A stretch of DNA of 64,000 nucleotides from Synechococcus sp. CBW1108 (GCF_015840335.1 NZ_CP060395.1:3137277-3201276), one strand, 5' to 3'. Shown: positions 51,289 through 59,655, counted from the first letter of the stretch. The notes: generated by a model not told the origin, from the sequence alone. Made by a program: numbers and translations.

Positions 51289-52281
51289 ATGCGCTCCCTT
51301 TATCTCCTGCGCCCCCACGGCACCGCCGGCATCGAGGGCGAGCAGCTGGTGGTGAGCAGCGGCGAGCAGGAGCTCGACCGCATGTCCCTGCCCCTGCTCG
51401 ACCAGATCCTGGTGCTGGGCCACTTACAGCTCACCACCCAACTGATCCGCGCCTGCCTGCGGCGCGGCATTCCGATCGCCTACCTAACCAGCGGTGGCCA
51501 GTGCCTGGGACGCCTGCAGCCCTTGGAGAGCGGCTACCGGCACCGGTCCCGCCGTCAGGCGGAGCTGTCCGCGGCCCAGAGGCTGGCGGTGGCCCGCAGG
51601 TTGGTGGCTGGCAAGATCGCCAATAGCCGGGTGGTGCTGCAGCGGTTCACGCGCCGAGGCGGCCGGCCTGCTGTGGAATCCGCGTTGCGGCGGCTGGCTC
51701 AGCTGCAGGCGCTCACGGCGAAGGCACCCTGCTCCAACCATCTGCGGGGGCTGGAGGGAGCTGCAGCAGCTCTCTACTTCCGCAGCTTCGGCAACCTGCT
51801 GGAAGGAGATGGTTTCGGCTTCGCGGTACGCAGCCGGCGGCCGCCAGGCACCCCATTCGATGCCCTCTGCGGTTTCGGCTATGGGGTGCTGTGGAATGCG
51901 CTGCTGCTGCGAGTGGAGCTGCGTGGGCTTGATCCTTATGTCGGTGTGCTGCATGTGGGCTCGGCTCGCCATGCAGCGTTGGTGTCGGATTTGATCGAAC
52001 CGCTGCGGACCTACCTGGTTGATCCCTTCCACGGACAACTGATTCGCAGCGGTCAGTTGCGGGCCGAGGAGCACTTCGAGCCCAACGCTGGCGGTGTGTA
52101 CCTCTCCGAGACCGGCCGGCGCCTGTGGCTGCAGGCCTGGTCGGCCTTCATGGCCGAGCCGATCATCCTCTGTGATGGCAACACCGGGCCGCGTTGGGAA
52201 GTGCTCGATCAGCTGGTACAGAGCTTCGCCCGTTTCGTGGACGATCCCGAGCAACCCCTGCTGGTGCCCCTGAGGCGATGA
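51289..52281 (+). CDS. cas1: Cas1, copy 2
   Basis: The 330-residue Cas1 is identical to the copy at 17219-18211 and has the same catalytic-domain motifs (GLEGAAAALYFRSFG; VGVLHVGSARHAALVSDLIE). It overlaps cas2 by ATGA and serves the larger array 2, so this may be the working copy for recent acquisitions. Confidence 0.95.
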   Translation: MRSLYLLRPHGTAGIEGEQLVVSSGEQELDRMSLPLLDQILVLGHLQLTTQLIRACLRRGIPIAYLTSGGQCLGRLQPLESGYRHRSRRQAELSAAQRLAVARRLVAGKIANSRVVLQRFTRRGGRPAVESALRRLAQLQALTAKAPCSNHLRGLEGAAAALYFRSFGNLLEGDGFGFAVRSRRPPGTPFDALCGFGYGVLWNALLLRVELRGLDPYVGVLHVGSARHAALVSDLIEPLRTYLVDPFHGQLIRSGQLRAEEHFEPNAGGVYLSETGRRLWLQAWSAFMAEPIILCDGNTGPRWEVLDQLVQSFARFVDDPEQPLLVPLRR

Positions 52282-52559
52282 ACCAGGAGCAACTCTGGGT
52301 GATCGCCTACGACAGCCCCAGCAACAAGCGACGCCGCAAGCTGGCCAAGTTGCTGGAGGGCTATGGGGTGCGCATGCAGTGGAGCGTGTTCGAGTGCCGG
52401 CTGCGGCCCCACCAGATGCAGCGCCTCAGGCATGGCCTGGAGCGCATCGCCGAGCCGGCCGACAGCATCAGGCTCTGGTCGCTGCCGCAGCGGGCTGTGG
52501 CAGCTGAGCAGATGGGCCGGGATGTGGAGGTGACGGTCTGGCAGGACAAGGTGATCTGA
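52278..52559 (+). CDS. cas2: Cas2, copy 2
   Basis: The 93-residue Cas2 is identical to copy 1 and ends GRDVEVTVWQDKVI. It is followed by the leader and array 2, the normal order for this type of locus. Confidence 0.92.
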   Translation: MNQEQLWVIAYDSPSNKRRRKLAKLLEGYGVRMQWSVFECRLRPHQMQRLRHGLERIAEPADSIRLWSLPQRAVAAEQMGRDVEVTVWQDKVI

Positions 52560-52841
52560 CCAGGTTCCCGAGCGTTGTCTCGCGGTGTCGCTCTGGGGGT
52601 GCGCGTAGGACCTTCAGTGCAGAACGACTGGCTTCAGAGGCTTGGTCCCTTTCGATCCGCCGCGCACCCCCCGGCGATCGGCCGAAACCCCAGTGTTTGT
52701 GTCCTCCTGCGCGCTGCCCTGCGGCGCAGGGGATCTCAGCGTTTTCCACAGGCTTGACGCCACGGCCAGCCGCGGCCAAAGTAGGGAGGTGCGCAAACGG
52801 TCTCCGGATCGCCTGCCGCGCAGGCCCTCTCGGGGGCCGCT
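52560..52841 (+). promoter_or_regulatory. CRISPR leader, array 2
   Basis: The 282-bp segment between cas2 and the first repeat is identical to the leader of array 1. Transcription of the array should start here and run rightward. Confidence 0.75.
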
Positions 52842-53464
52842 GTCACCACTCGTTGGTGACACCTATTGATTGGAAACTGATGGCTACCGCCATCATGAAA
52901 AGGAAAAGTTTAGTCACCACTCGTTGGTGACACCTATTGATTGGAAACCCTCCAGGGAAGGAGATGAGTTGGTTGGTGGTATTGCTGGGTCACCACTCGT
53001 TGGTGACACCTATTGATTGGAAACGTGGAGTTTCCTCCACCCTGGATGTGAACCCCACCAGTTGTCACCACTCGTTGGTGACACCTATTGATTGGAAACT
53101 GACCTGTCACTCCTGTGAAGGTTGACTGACAGTGGTCACCACTCGTCGGTGACACCTATTGATTGGAAACGACGGGAGCCGCGGCTCCGTTTGGACCCGG
53201 AGCACATGGTCATCACTCGTTGGTGACACCTATTGATTGGAAACGCCAATTGGGAGTTACCTATGGTGATTACCTGGTCGTCACCACTCGTTGGTGACAC
53301 CTATTAATTGGAAACCAAAGAGTCCAGTCCAAATCAGGACGAGTCCCGCAGAGTCACCACTCGTTGGCGACACCTATTAATTGGAAACCCATCCGGACAT
53401 GCCGTAATAACAAAGGGGTACGGTGCAGTCACCACTCGTTGGTGACACCTATTGATTGGAACAC

Positions 53465-53710
53465 ATGTCCGATATTCATGGTCGGGGGATGGATGAATTA
53501 ATCCAAATCCTGATCACAACAAAAATCACCTTGGATGAATTGACTGCTATTTTTACCAGTCAAAAAGAACCCATGACGAGAACTGAACTCGTCAGACGAG
53601 CTCTAGAGATAGACGTCGTCAGAGTTAATGTGAGAGTTGTGTATAAGGAACTAATCCATAAGTTCCCCGAAGAGTATTCCAAGCTACTCAACACACCTAT
53701 CCCTTCCTAA
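53465..53710 (+). CDS. Small gene inside CRISPR array 2
   Basis: The 81-residue frame starts MSDIHGRGMDELIQILITTK three bases after the damaged ninth repeat, and continues MTRTELVRRALEIDVVRVNV to LLNTPIPS. Regular helices and charge pattern look coding, and AT content is higher than in its surroundings. It may be a small DNA-binding or antitoxin-like protein; no family was recognised. It would be transcribed from the CRISPR leader unless it has its own promoter. Confidence 0.5.
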   Translation: MSDIHGRGMDELIQILITTKITLDELTAIFTSQKEPMTRTELVRRALEIDVVRVNVRVVYKELIHKFPEEYSKLLNTPIPS

Positions 53711-53715
53711 CCCTT

Positions 53716-53767
53716 ATGATGGAAAATCTAGAGGCAATTCAGCTTCAGCTGCAAGATTTATCTTGTC
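53716..53767 (+). pseudogene. 5' fragment of a paralogue of the 54109 gene, cut by a CRISPR repeat
   Basis: The frame MENLEAIQLQLQDLSC aligns with the N-terminus MTTLHEIQLELQDLSC of the gene at 54109-54465 and stops matching exactly where the repeat at 53768 begins. The rest of the gene is missing or scattered among the following repeats. Confidence 0.6.
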
Positions 53768-53946
53768 GTCACCACTCGCTAGTGACACCTATTGATTGGA
53801 AACTGAGAACGAACTCCATAAATTGATTCACGAAAACAAATATAGTCACCACTTGTTGGTGACACCTATTGAGTGGAAACATGATCATTCCCTTAAGGGC
53901 GATGTTTACAATAATGTCACCACTCGTTGGTGACACCTATTGATTT

Positions 53947-54108
53947 TACGATCAGCCGCCACCACAGCCATGCCGTGACCGAAATGGTTGTGGATGTCCC
54001 TGCTGCTGACATCGATTACCAAGAGCCGGTCATTTATTGGTTGTTGATGCTCGCATCATCTTTTTCTCCTTCCCTCTGTCGTAGCTCTACTCCACAGCTC
54101 TTGTTTCC
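53947..54108. other. Sequence between the array and the next gene
   Basis: It is a non-coding stretch after the last, truncated repeat. No clear gene is seen. A promoter for the 54109 gene may lie in its T-rich end. Confidence 0.4.
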
Positions 54109-54465
54109 ATGACTACTTTACATGAGATTCAACTGGAACTGCAAGATCTGTCCTGCAATTTGAAGTATGCCACTAAACAGGACAAGCACTTGTCGGCCGA
54201 TATGCAAAAAAAGATTGATGTGGCTCTCTTGGCTATCGAGCAGATCCTTGGCTTTTTGCCCACTTATTCACAGCTTGATCAAGACGCAATCAAGGACAAC
54301 TTGATTCAGGCCATGGCCAATGATGTTGCGAGGTCAAAGAAAATCACTGAAATCCTCGATCTACTGGATGGGCTGGAATTGCTGATGACCCAAATCTCCC
54401 TGATGCAGGCTGCCGAGCCTGCTTTTGCCTACAAGGAAACAATCCAGCCGTACAACCAGATCTGA
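54109..54465 (+). CDS. Small helical protein downstream of the array
   Basis: The 118-residue protein is helical throughout (LHEIQLELQDLSCNLKYATK; QKKIDVALLAIEQILGFLPT; SKKITEILDLLDGLELLMTQ). A second, truncated family member lies inside the array at 53716. The family is not recognised. Its link to CRISPR is only by position; its codon use is more AT-rich than that of its right-hand neighbours, which suggests separate origin. Confidence 0.55.
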   Translation: MTTLHEIQLELQDLSCNLKYATKQDKHLSADMQKKIDVALLAIEQILGFLPTYSQLDQDAIKDNLIQAMANDVARSKKITEILDLLDGLELLMTQISLMQAAEPAFAYKETIQPYNQI

Positions 54466-54539
54466 TTGCTCAGTCCCACGGGATTCAATCTGGCCATCGG
54501 CAACTGGGCACACCATGGGGCCTCGTCGTTTTTGTGGCC

Positions 54540-55133
54540 ATGTCACGCCCCACCCCGCTGATCGCACTCCAGCAGAAGGTACATCGGTTCACCGGTGTGA
54601 TCGATCGCTTCGGCAGCTTTGTGGTTAACGGCGACACAATCCACACCGTCTGCGTGCGCGACCTCTGCCAGGCCTCCTGCCGGCAGAGCCTCGAGCCGGG
54701 CCACTGGTGGTTTCCGCTGCGCGAGATCTGGCTTCAGGCCAGCATCCAGATCGGCGACACCGTGTTGTTCACCGCCAAGGTGCAGCGGGTCACCAAGGGT
54801 TGGCACGACCCCGATCAGTCGTTCGACGCCAACCCCCGCAGGCAGGTGATCGGCTTTGCGGCGGCACCACGCTCCGTGCTGGTGCTCAGGCGGCATGAGG
54901 GCAGCCGCCAGCAGTTCAATGCTCTGCAGCACGAGCTTGCCCAGTGCAGGTTGCACCTGGCCGAATCCAGCCGCGATCACGAGCAGCTGGGCTGTCAATA
55001 TGCCGCCCTGCTTGAGTGCCACCAGGCGCTGCAGCAGCAGCTCACGCTCATCTCCGCGCCAGCCTGCAGTTGGTCGTTCCCACGAGCTGATGCTTCCAGG
55101 CGCTCTCGTCACCAGACCATGAGGTCTCGTTAA
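54540..55133 (+). CDS. Beta-barrel (OB-like) / coiled-coil protein, copy 2, C-terminus lost
   Basis: The 197-residue product has the same first domain as the proteins at 31940 and 55144: VHRFTGVIDRFGSFVVNGDT, VCVRDLCQASCRQ, GHWWFPLREIWLQA and GDTVLFTAKVQRVTKGWHDP, then a helical region (FNALQHELAQCRLHLAESSR). After ALQQQLTLISAPAC the sequence turns into a basic tail (RADASRRSRHQTMRSR) and no membrane span follows, unlike its relatives. It was probably shortened by a deletion or frameshift. The next family member starts 10 bp later. Confidence 0.65.
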   Translation: MSRPTPLIALQQKVHRFTGVIDRFGSFVVNGDTIHTVCVRDLCQASCRQSLEPGHWWFPLREIWLQASIQIGDTVLFTAKVQRVTKGWHDPDQSFDANPRRQVIGFAAAPRSVLVLRRHEGSRQQFNALQHELAQCRLHLAESSRDHEQLGCQYAALLECHQALQQQLTLISAPACSWSFPRADASRRSRHQTMRSR

Positions 55134-55143
55134 GGAAACCGCC

Positions 55144-55875
55144 ATGATCATTCGTCCCACTCCCCTCGCCAGCCGGCACAACGAGGTGCATCGCTTCACC
55201 GGCGTGGTAGATCGTTTCGGCAGCCGCCCCACCAAGGTGGATTCGGCGCAGACCGTCTGCCTGCGCTACCTGCGCCTGGCCGACACCGGCTGGCCAGTGG
55301 AGCCTGATCACTGGTGGTTCCAGCTCCGTGAGGTCTGGACCCAGGCCGGAATCCGCGTCGGCGACACCGTGCTGTTCATCGCCAAGGTGCAGCAGGCCAC
55401 CAAGGGGTTCCGTGATCCACATCAGCACCACCTTGGCAATCCACGCCGCCAGGTGATCGGCTTCGCCAACACGCCCCGCTCGGTAGTGGTGCTGCGGCGG
55501 CGCCAGGGCTGTCGCCACCAGCTCGACAAACTGGAGCAAACCCTGGCCCAGCGGGACACTCACCTGCGCGAAGCGTTGCAGGAGAAGGAGCAGCTGTCCT
55601 TGCATTAGACCTCCCTGGTCGAGCGCCAGCAGGGGCTGGAACAGCAGCTGCGCCAGGGGCAGCTCGCGTGCAGCCAGCTCGAGCAGCAACTCGCTGACAA
55701 CCAGCGGCATCGCCTGCTCCAGCACAGCCAGCTGTGCCGCCGGCTGGTGGTCACCACTGCCCTCACCTTCAGCGTGGGTGGCATCGGCGGCGCCGTCCTG
55801 ATGGCCGCGCTGCAGCGCAGCGGCCCTAACGGTCCGCAGCAGGCGTCCTTGGTCTCCGAACAGCCTGGGCGATGA
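55144..55875 (+). pseudogene. Beta-barrel / coiled-coil / membrane-anchored protein, copy 3, with in-frame TAG
   Basis: The first 154 residues carry VHRFTGVVDRFGSRPTKVDS, DHWWFQLREVWTQAGIRVGD and TVLFIAKVQQATKGFRDP, then a coiled coil. A TAG at 55606-55608 follows LQEKEQLSLH, but the same frame continues TSLVERQQGLEQQLRQG, LEQQLADNQRHRLLQ and a membrane span (LVVTTALTFSVGGIGGAVLM) to a TGA at 55873-55875. The TAG probably replaced a CAG codon. Without readthrough the protein would lose its membrane anchor. Confidence 0.7.
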
Positions 55876-55879
55876 CTGC

Positions 55880-56294
55880 TCAGGCCTCGGGGGTGCTGAG
55901 CAGTTCCAACCGCATCCACTCGTAGCCGATCTGCTCGATCTGCTCTTCGTTGAGCAGCACCCCCTCAGGGAAACGCCCGCGCAGCTTGATGCACACAAAG
56001 CGATCCCCGGCCACCCGGCTCCACCACCATCCGGTTGGTGATCACTGGCTCGAATCCCCCGGCCATCCCCGGCAGCTCCTGGATCAACCGGTTGATCAGG
56101 TTGGTGGTGTCGGCATGGCCGATGGCGGAGATCATGGCGGCCCGCAAGCGCCGTGGCTCACCATCAACCGGCGGTTCGTAGAGGTCTTCGTTCACCACCT
56201 GCTCCAGCGCTCTGCGCTGGTCGCTGTCAACCAGCGTTACCTCCCACATCCCAGGACAGGGGACGATTGTGGTGTTCATCAGGTAAGTGGTCAT
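55880..56294 (-). pseudogene. Second Crn2/DUF1874-type ring nuclease, frameshifted
   Basis: The frame from 56294 starts MTTYLMNTTIVPCPGMWEVT and contains AAMISAIGHADTTNLINRLI with the conserved GH motif (His at residue 60). After VVEPGG the frame must shift near 56015-56025 to continue DRFVCIKLRGRFPEGVLLNE and EQIGYEWMRLELL, which matches KQRPPEGAIL and EAIGYQWARMDF of the intact protein at 28799. An insertion of about 17 residues lies before the GH motif. As it stands, the R..EG catalytic region is lost; a sequencing error is possible. It is the last gene of a minus-strand membrane-protein operon and is convergent with the barrel/coiled-coil gene, 4 bp apart. Confidence 0.75.
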
Positions 56295-56318
56295 CGCAGG
56301 GTTGGGCAGGGTCTGGAA

Positions 56319-56840
56319 TCAGGGGGTGCGGGGCTCGCCCACACGGAAGCTGTATCCGCTGGCGCCGGACAGCCGCTGGGCGAAGGCTGTTGCCTCCTCA
56401 AAGCTCGAGAAGCTAGCCACCTGGGCGTAGCCATACTCCGTCACGAAGGCATCACCGCAGAAGCGGCTGCGGATCGTGTCCACCGCTTCCGCCGGGCCGA
56501 GAACGGGCCACCAGCGGCTGCCACTCACAGGGGCTGAACCGCAGCTGGATTGCCAGCTCAGAGGGGTTGGCGTGGAAGATTGCTTTGTGACCAGAACGGA
56601 CACGATGGCAACCATGCCGGCCAGCAGCCCCACCGCCAGCAGGGCAGCGGGGGTGGACGGTTGGCCAGTGCTCCGAGGTGGGGGCTCCGGCAGCGGCTGA
56701 GGGCATACGGCTGGCGCCGGTTGGGCAACGCTGTATTCAGGCGGCGGCGACTCCTGTGGTGCCGGAGCCGGCTGGGGCGTCGCGGGCGAATAGCGACCGC
56801 GGAAATGTTGGCCCGAGCCAGTGTTGCCAGGGAACGTCAT
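56319..56840 (-). CDS. Single-span protein with SPOR-like C-terminal domain
   Basis: The 173-residue protein, counted from MTFPGNTGSGQHF, has a long Pro-rich N-terminal tail (residues 20-60), one membrane span (PAALLAVGLLAGMVAIVSVL) and a C-terminal part ending FVTEYGYAQVASFSSFEEAT and FAQRLSGASGYSFRVGEP. The last part resembles SPOR-type or related ligand-binding domains outside the membrane. The start overlaps the stop of the upstream gene (ATGA), and the Crn2 homologue follows after 24 bp, so they are one operon. Confidence 0.6.
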   Translation of the reverse strand: MTFPGNTGSGQHFRGRYSPATPQPAPAPQESPPPEYSVAQPAPAVCPQPLPEPPPRSTGQPSTPAALLAVGLLAGMVAIVSVLVTKQSSTPTPLSWQSSCGSAPVSGSRWWPVLGPAEAVDTIRSRFCGDAFVTEYGYAQVASFSSFEEATAFAQRLSGASGYSFRVGEPRTP

Positions 56841-57301
56841 GGCTGCTGAGGCAACTTCGCCAGAAACTCCAGCTTGGCGCGATCGATCGCCTGGAGCATG
56901 AAGTAGCACTCATCGAGGCTCAGTTCGCGCGCTGGCACCTGCATCAGAAAGCCCCCTGCAGATTCAACAACGATGGTGCGCCGTCGGGTAAGGAAGTAGA
57001 TCAACACCAGCACCACCGCAACGAACGTCAGAAAACCAGCAGCGGAGTTGCCCGTGCCGAAGGGCTGCTGGCCAGCCGCCAGAGCAAGCAGGAACAGCAC
57101 CCCCGAGCTGATCAGCAGCCACAGCCTGGAGATCGTGCGCAGCCCAGTGGAGGCGATGGCCTCCAGGGTGATACTGTCGTACTGGGGATCGGGATAGAAG
57201 ATGTAACGGTGGCAGACCCGGAAATTGGTGAGGGTCAGGGGCACTTTCGAGCTCTCGAGGTAGACCTCCTCGCCGGGCAGCAGGGTGAATGAGCCGGACA
57301 T
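56837..57301 (-). CDS. Two-span membrane protein with PH-like segments
   Basis: The 154-residue protein starts MSGSFTLLPGEEVYLESSKV and LTLTNFRVCHRYIFYPDP, a beta-rich start like bacterial PH (bPH/YdbT-type) domains. Two hydrophobic spans (LWLLISSGVLFLLALAAG; AAGFLTFVAVVLVLIYFL) are followed by another beta-rich and helical segment (TIVVESAGGFLMQVP; DECYFMLQAIDRAKLEFLAK). It is coupled to the next gene by an ATGA overlap. Its role is unknown. Confidence 0.65.
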   Translation of the reverse strand: MSGSFTLLPGEEVYLESSKVPLTLTNFRVCHRYIFYPDPQYDSITLEAIASTGLRTISRLWLLISSGVLFLLALAAGQQPFGTGNSAAGFLTFVAVVLVLIYFLTRRRTIVVESAGGFLMQVPARELSLDECYFMLQAIDRAKLEFLAKLPQQP

Positions 57302-57362
57302 CAGCTCTGCAGATCTATAGGAGGAAGCCTAGTCAGTCACTACTTGCTAGGCAGAGGCGGCG

Positions 57363-57986
57363 TCACCTGTCCGTCATTACCTGAGGGGTAGCTGGAGCGG
57401 TTCGCTCCACCAGCTCCTCCAGCTTCTGGTCCTGGCGCTGGAGCATTCCGAGAAAAATCCCAATGGTGAGTCCAAGTAGCCCCAACCAGATCAGCGAGGT
57501 CCAGGCCGCTACGCGCCATGTCTTATCCCCTGTCGCCGACAGCCAACCCTGCTGCGGATCTCCTTCCAGGATCCAACGCAGCAAGGCTTCCGGCGTTGCC
57601 GGCAACGCGGCTGGGGTGGATTCCGCTTCTCGGCTCAGATCCGCCAGTCGTTGCCGGCACTCCTGCAGCCCGCCACCCGCCCAGAACAGCCCCCATGCGC
57701 GCCGGTCGAGCTGCAGTGCCACCCAGCGATGCGGATTGGCGTCGTTGCGAATCAGGTGCGCCGCCCGGGTGAGCTTCCAGCTCCGGCCCGCGGCCATTGC
57801 CGGCTGTGCCGCCAGCCGCACCTGGCCGTGCCCATCACGGCCATGACCGCTGACCACCTGCAACGCAAAGACATCGATGATCTGAACGCGGGCGCTTGGC
57901 CGCCGCAAGTCCTCCTCCGGCGACCAGAAGACCAGAACCCCTTGATCTTCTTCGATGCAGGAGCCGATGTGCTTATGACTGGACAT
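57363..57986 (-). CDS. Single-span membrane protein of the Crn2-homologue operon
   Basis: The 207-residue product counted from MSSHKHIGSCIEEDQGVLVF has a soluble N-terminal domain of about 145 residues (VQIIDVFALQVVSGHGRDGH; RWVALQLDRRAWGLFWAGGG), a membrane span (VAAWTSLIWLGLLGLTIGIF) and a short C-terminal coil (MLQRQDQKLEELVERTAP). It is first in the minus-strand operon that ends with the ring nuclease homologue. A longer start at 58031 is open but lacks support. Confidence 0.6.
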   Translation of the reverse strand: MSSHKHIGSCIEEDQGVLVFWSPEEDLRRPSARVQIIDVFALQVVSGHGRDGHGQVRLAAQPAMAAGRSWKLTRAAHLIRNDANPHRWVALQLDRRAWGLFWAGGGLQECRQRLADLSREAESTPAALPATPEALLRWILEGDPQQGWLSATGDKTWRVAAWTSLIWLGLLGLTIGIFLGMLQRQDQKLEELVERTAPATPQVMTDR

Positions 57987-58069
57987 CCTGCAAAGCGTCT
58001 GACGCGATACTCCACTCTGGCGCCGTGGCACATGCCCTGGTCCTCTCCTACTGCTGATGCGCCGCGGCC

Positions 58070-58768
58070 ATGACCACTGAATCCCGCCTTATCACCCATA
58101 GCCAGAGCTATATCGATGCTCTTGGTTGGGCCGCTGATCTGCACCAGCGGCAGCAGCGCAAGGGCAAACCTGTGCCCTACATCTCCCACCTGATTGCCGT
58201 CAGCGCCCTGATCTGGGAAGACGGCGGCGACGAAGACCAGGCCATTGCCGGTCTGCTCCATGACGCGATCGAGGATGCCGGCATCACGGCCGAGGAGATC
58301 GCCGCCCGTTTTGGCAAGCGTGTTGCCCAGATCGTCGTCGACTGCACGGATACCAGCGGTGCGGTGGAGGCCGGTGGCGAGAAGGAACCCTGGCTGGTGC
58401 GCAAGACCCGCTACATCTACCATCTGCAGACCGCCCAGCTGGATTCACTGCTGGTGAGCGCGGCCGACAAGGCCCACAACGCCCGCGACATGGTGCTCGA
58501 TGCCCGCAGGGATCCCGCGATGTGGAGCAAGTTCAATGCGGGTCTGGAGGGCTCGACCTGGTACCTGCTGCGGTTGCAGCAGACCTTCTCTTCTCGCCTT
58601 GCCGGCAGTCGCTCGGTTGCGCTGCTGGGGGAGTCGGTTCAGGAGATCCTGAACAGCGCAGCGTATCTGCCCTGTGTACCCGAGGGCATTGCCCCGGCAG
58701 TGTGGGCTGCTGGCTATGCCGAACGCCGCCAGCTGAGCGAGTCGGACACGACCGGTGCAGCGGCTTGA
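58070..58768 (+). CDS. HD-domain hydrolase (small alarmone hydrolase-like)
   Basis: The 232-residue protein has the RelA/SpoT-type HD pattern: YIDALGWAADLHQRQQRKGK, PYISHLIAVSALIWEDGGDE (first His), AGLLHDAIEDAGITAEEIAA with HD, and LLVSAADKAHNARDMVLD with the last Asp. These are the metal-binding residues of ppGpp hydrolases and MESH1-like enzymes, and the length fits a stand-alone hydrolase. It is divergent from the membrane operon, with about 80 bp between starts. A substrate other than ppGpp, such as another nucleotide messenger, cannot be excluded. Confidence 0.8.
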   Translation: MTTESRLITHSQSYIDALGWAADLHQRQQRKGKPVPYISHLIAVSALIWEDGGDEDQAIAGLLHDAIEDAGITAEEIAARFGKRVAQIVVDCTDTSGAVEAGGEKEPWLVRKTRYIYHLQTAQLDSLLVSAADKAHNARDMVLDARRDPAMWSKFNAGLEGSTWYLLRLQQTFSSRLAGSRSVALLGESVQEILNSAAYLPCVPEGIAPAVWAAGYAERRQLSESDTTGAAA

Positions 58769-59265
58769 GCTGAATCACTCGCCTATGAAGGGACTTGCTC
58801 CGGTCCTCTCCATTTTGAGGCCCTCCTGACGTCGGACCTCCGCTGGGTTCGGTCCCGTCGCTGCGCCAGCAGCTGAACGGGGTGGAGTGTGGCCCTATCC
58901 ATCTATGCTGCCAGGGCAGTTCAGCGCAGCGGCCATGGCAGGCGGCGGATCGGCCGCACCTGCGGCTAGAGCTGCGGCGGGATCTGCAGTTGCTGGTCGA
59001 CCCAGTGGGGGGCTATTGCGGTCGCCGTGGATGCGGAGCATGGCGTTGGCTGAAAGTGCTGCCCGCCAGCCTGACCGGACCGGCCCGCTCCGCCAGCGCA
59101 GAAGGCGACAGGGCGGCGCAACCAATGGCACAACCGCGGCCATCGATAGCACCAGCGCAAGCTCCGGGAATGCATATCAGTCCGCGCTGCTTTCTAGCGG
59201 CTCGAGATCAGCACCATGTCGACCCGCACCAGCAGTAGAACAGCCGTACTGCTGCCGAAGCTTGG
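58769..59265. other. Gene-poor region
   Basis: Frames on both strands are open because of high GC, but no product is recognised. It could hold remnants of a small gene near 58900-59110. Confidence 0.4.
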
Positions 59266-59655
59266 ATGTTGGCCGACCTGCCCATTGGCGAACCTGTCCC
59301 CTACCGCCAGGACTCATTAGGTGAAGACCTAGATCTCCATGCTGCTCTGGTTCCCAACCCGGTCTGCACCTTTTACATGCGGGTCAGCGGCAATCGCCTG
59401 CGCCAGCACGGGATCAACGACGGCGACCTGATGGTGATCGACCGCAGTGTTGAACCCTGCTCCGGCCATGTCGTTGTCGTAGCCCATCAGGGCAGCTTCC
59501 TGCTGCGGCCGCTGCTGCGCCAGGGGGAGCAGTGGCTGCTTGAGCCGGTGCGGCCAGGAGAAGTAGCAATTCCTTTGGACCTGGAGGTCTTTGATCGCTC
59601 AGGGCTGTTTGGGGTAGTGGTCCATGCGGTGCATCACCTCAATAAGCCGCGTTAA
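59266..59655 (+). CDS. UmuD/LexA-like S24 protein without catalytic residues
   Basis: The 129-residue protein follows the UmuD fold: FYMRVSGNRLRQHGINDGDL, MVIDRSVEPCSGHVVVVAHQ, GSFLLRPLLRQGEQWLLEPV and LFGVVVHAVHHL. The catalytic Ser of the usual SGDSM motif is Arg here (VSGNRL, residue 44) and the catalytic Lys of the VKKL strand is replaced in FLLRPL. It is therefore unlikely to cleave itself. No umuC follows. It may act as a regulator or be a relic of the SOS polymerase V operon. Confidence 0.75.
   Translation: MLADLPIGEPVPYRQDSLGEDLDLHAALVPNPVCTFYMRVSGNRLRQHGINDGDLMVIDRSVEPCSGHVVVVAHQGSFLLRPLLRQGEQWLLEPVRPGEVAIPLDLEVFDRSGLFGVVVHAVHHLNKPR

Larger units (their letters stand above)
50333..52877 (-). 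repeat. Large inverted duplication, copy 2
   Basis: This is the reverse complement of 16623-19167 over 2,545 bp. It contains most of the kinase-like gene, the divergent promoter region, cas1, cas2, the leader and the first CRISPR repeat of array 2. Confidence 0.92.
52842..53946 (+). CRISPR. CRISPR array 2: nine repeats, then three distal degenerate repeats
   Basis: Repeats start at 52842, 52913, 52989, 53064, 53135, 53209, 53280, 53353 and 53428 (36 bp each, GTCACCACTCGTTGGTGACA...GGAAAC, eight spacers of 35-40 bp). The ninth has a changed 3' end (GGAACAC). After a 304-bp block with a small gene, further repeats lie at 53768-53803, 53845-53880 and 53916-53946, with spacers of 41 and 35 bp; the last is cut after TTGATT. 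Base changes accumulate away from the leader (for example GTCGGTG at 53135, ATTAATTGG at 53280 and 53353, CTCGCTAGTG at 53768), as expected for the older end. Confidence 0.97.

Noticed and set aside
15588-55608. Stop codon reassignment as explanation for in-frame TAA, TAG and TGA
   Set aside because: All three stops end many intact genes normally in this window, so point mutations explain the pattern better.
58882-59238. 118-codon frame between the HD hydrolase and the UmuD-like gene
   Set aside because: Several overlapping frames on both strands are open; none has a recognised domain or start signal.
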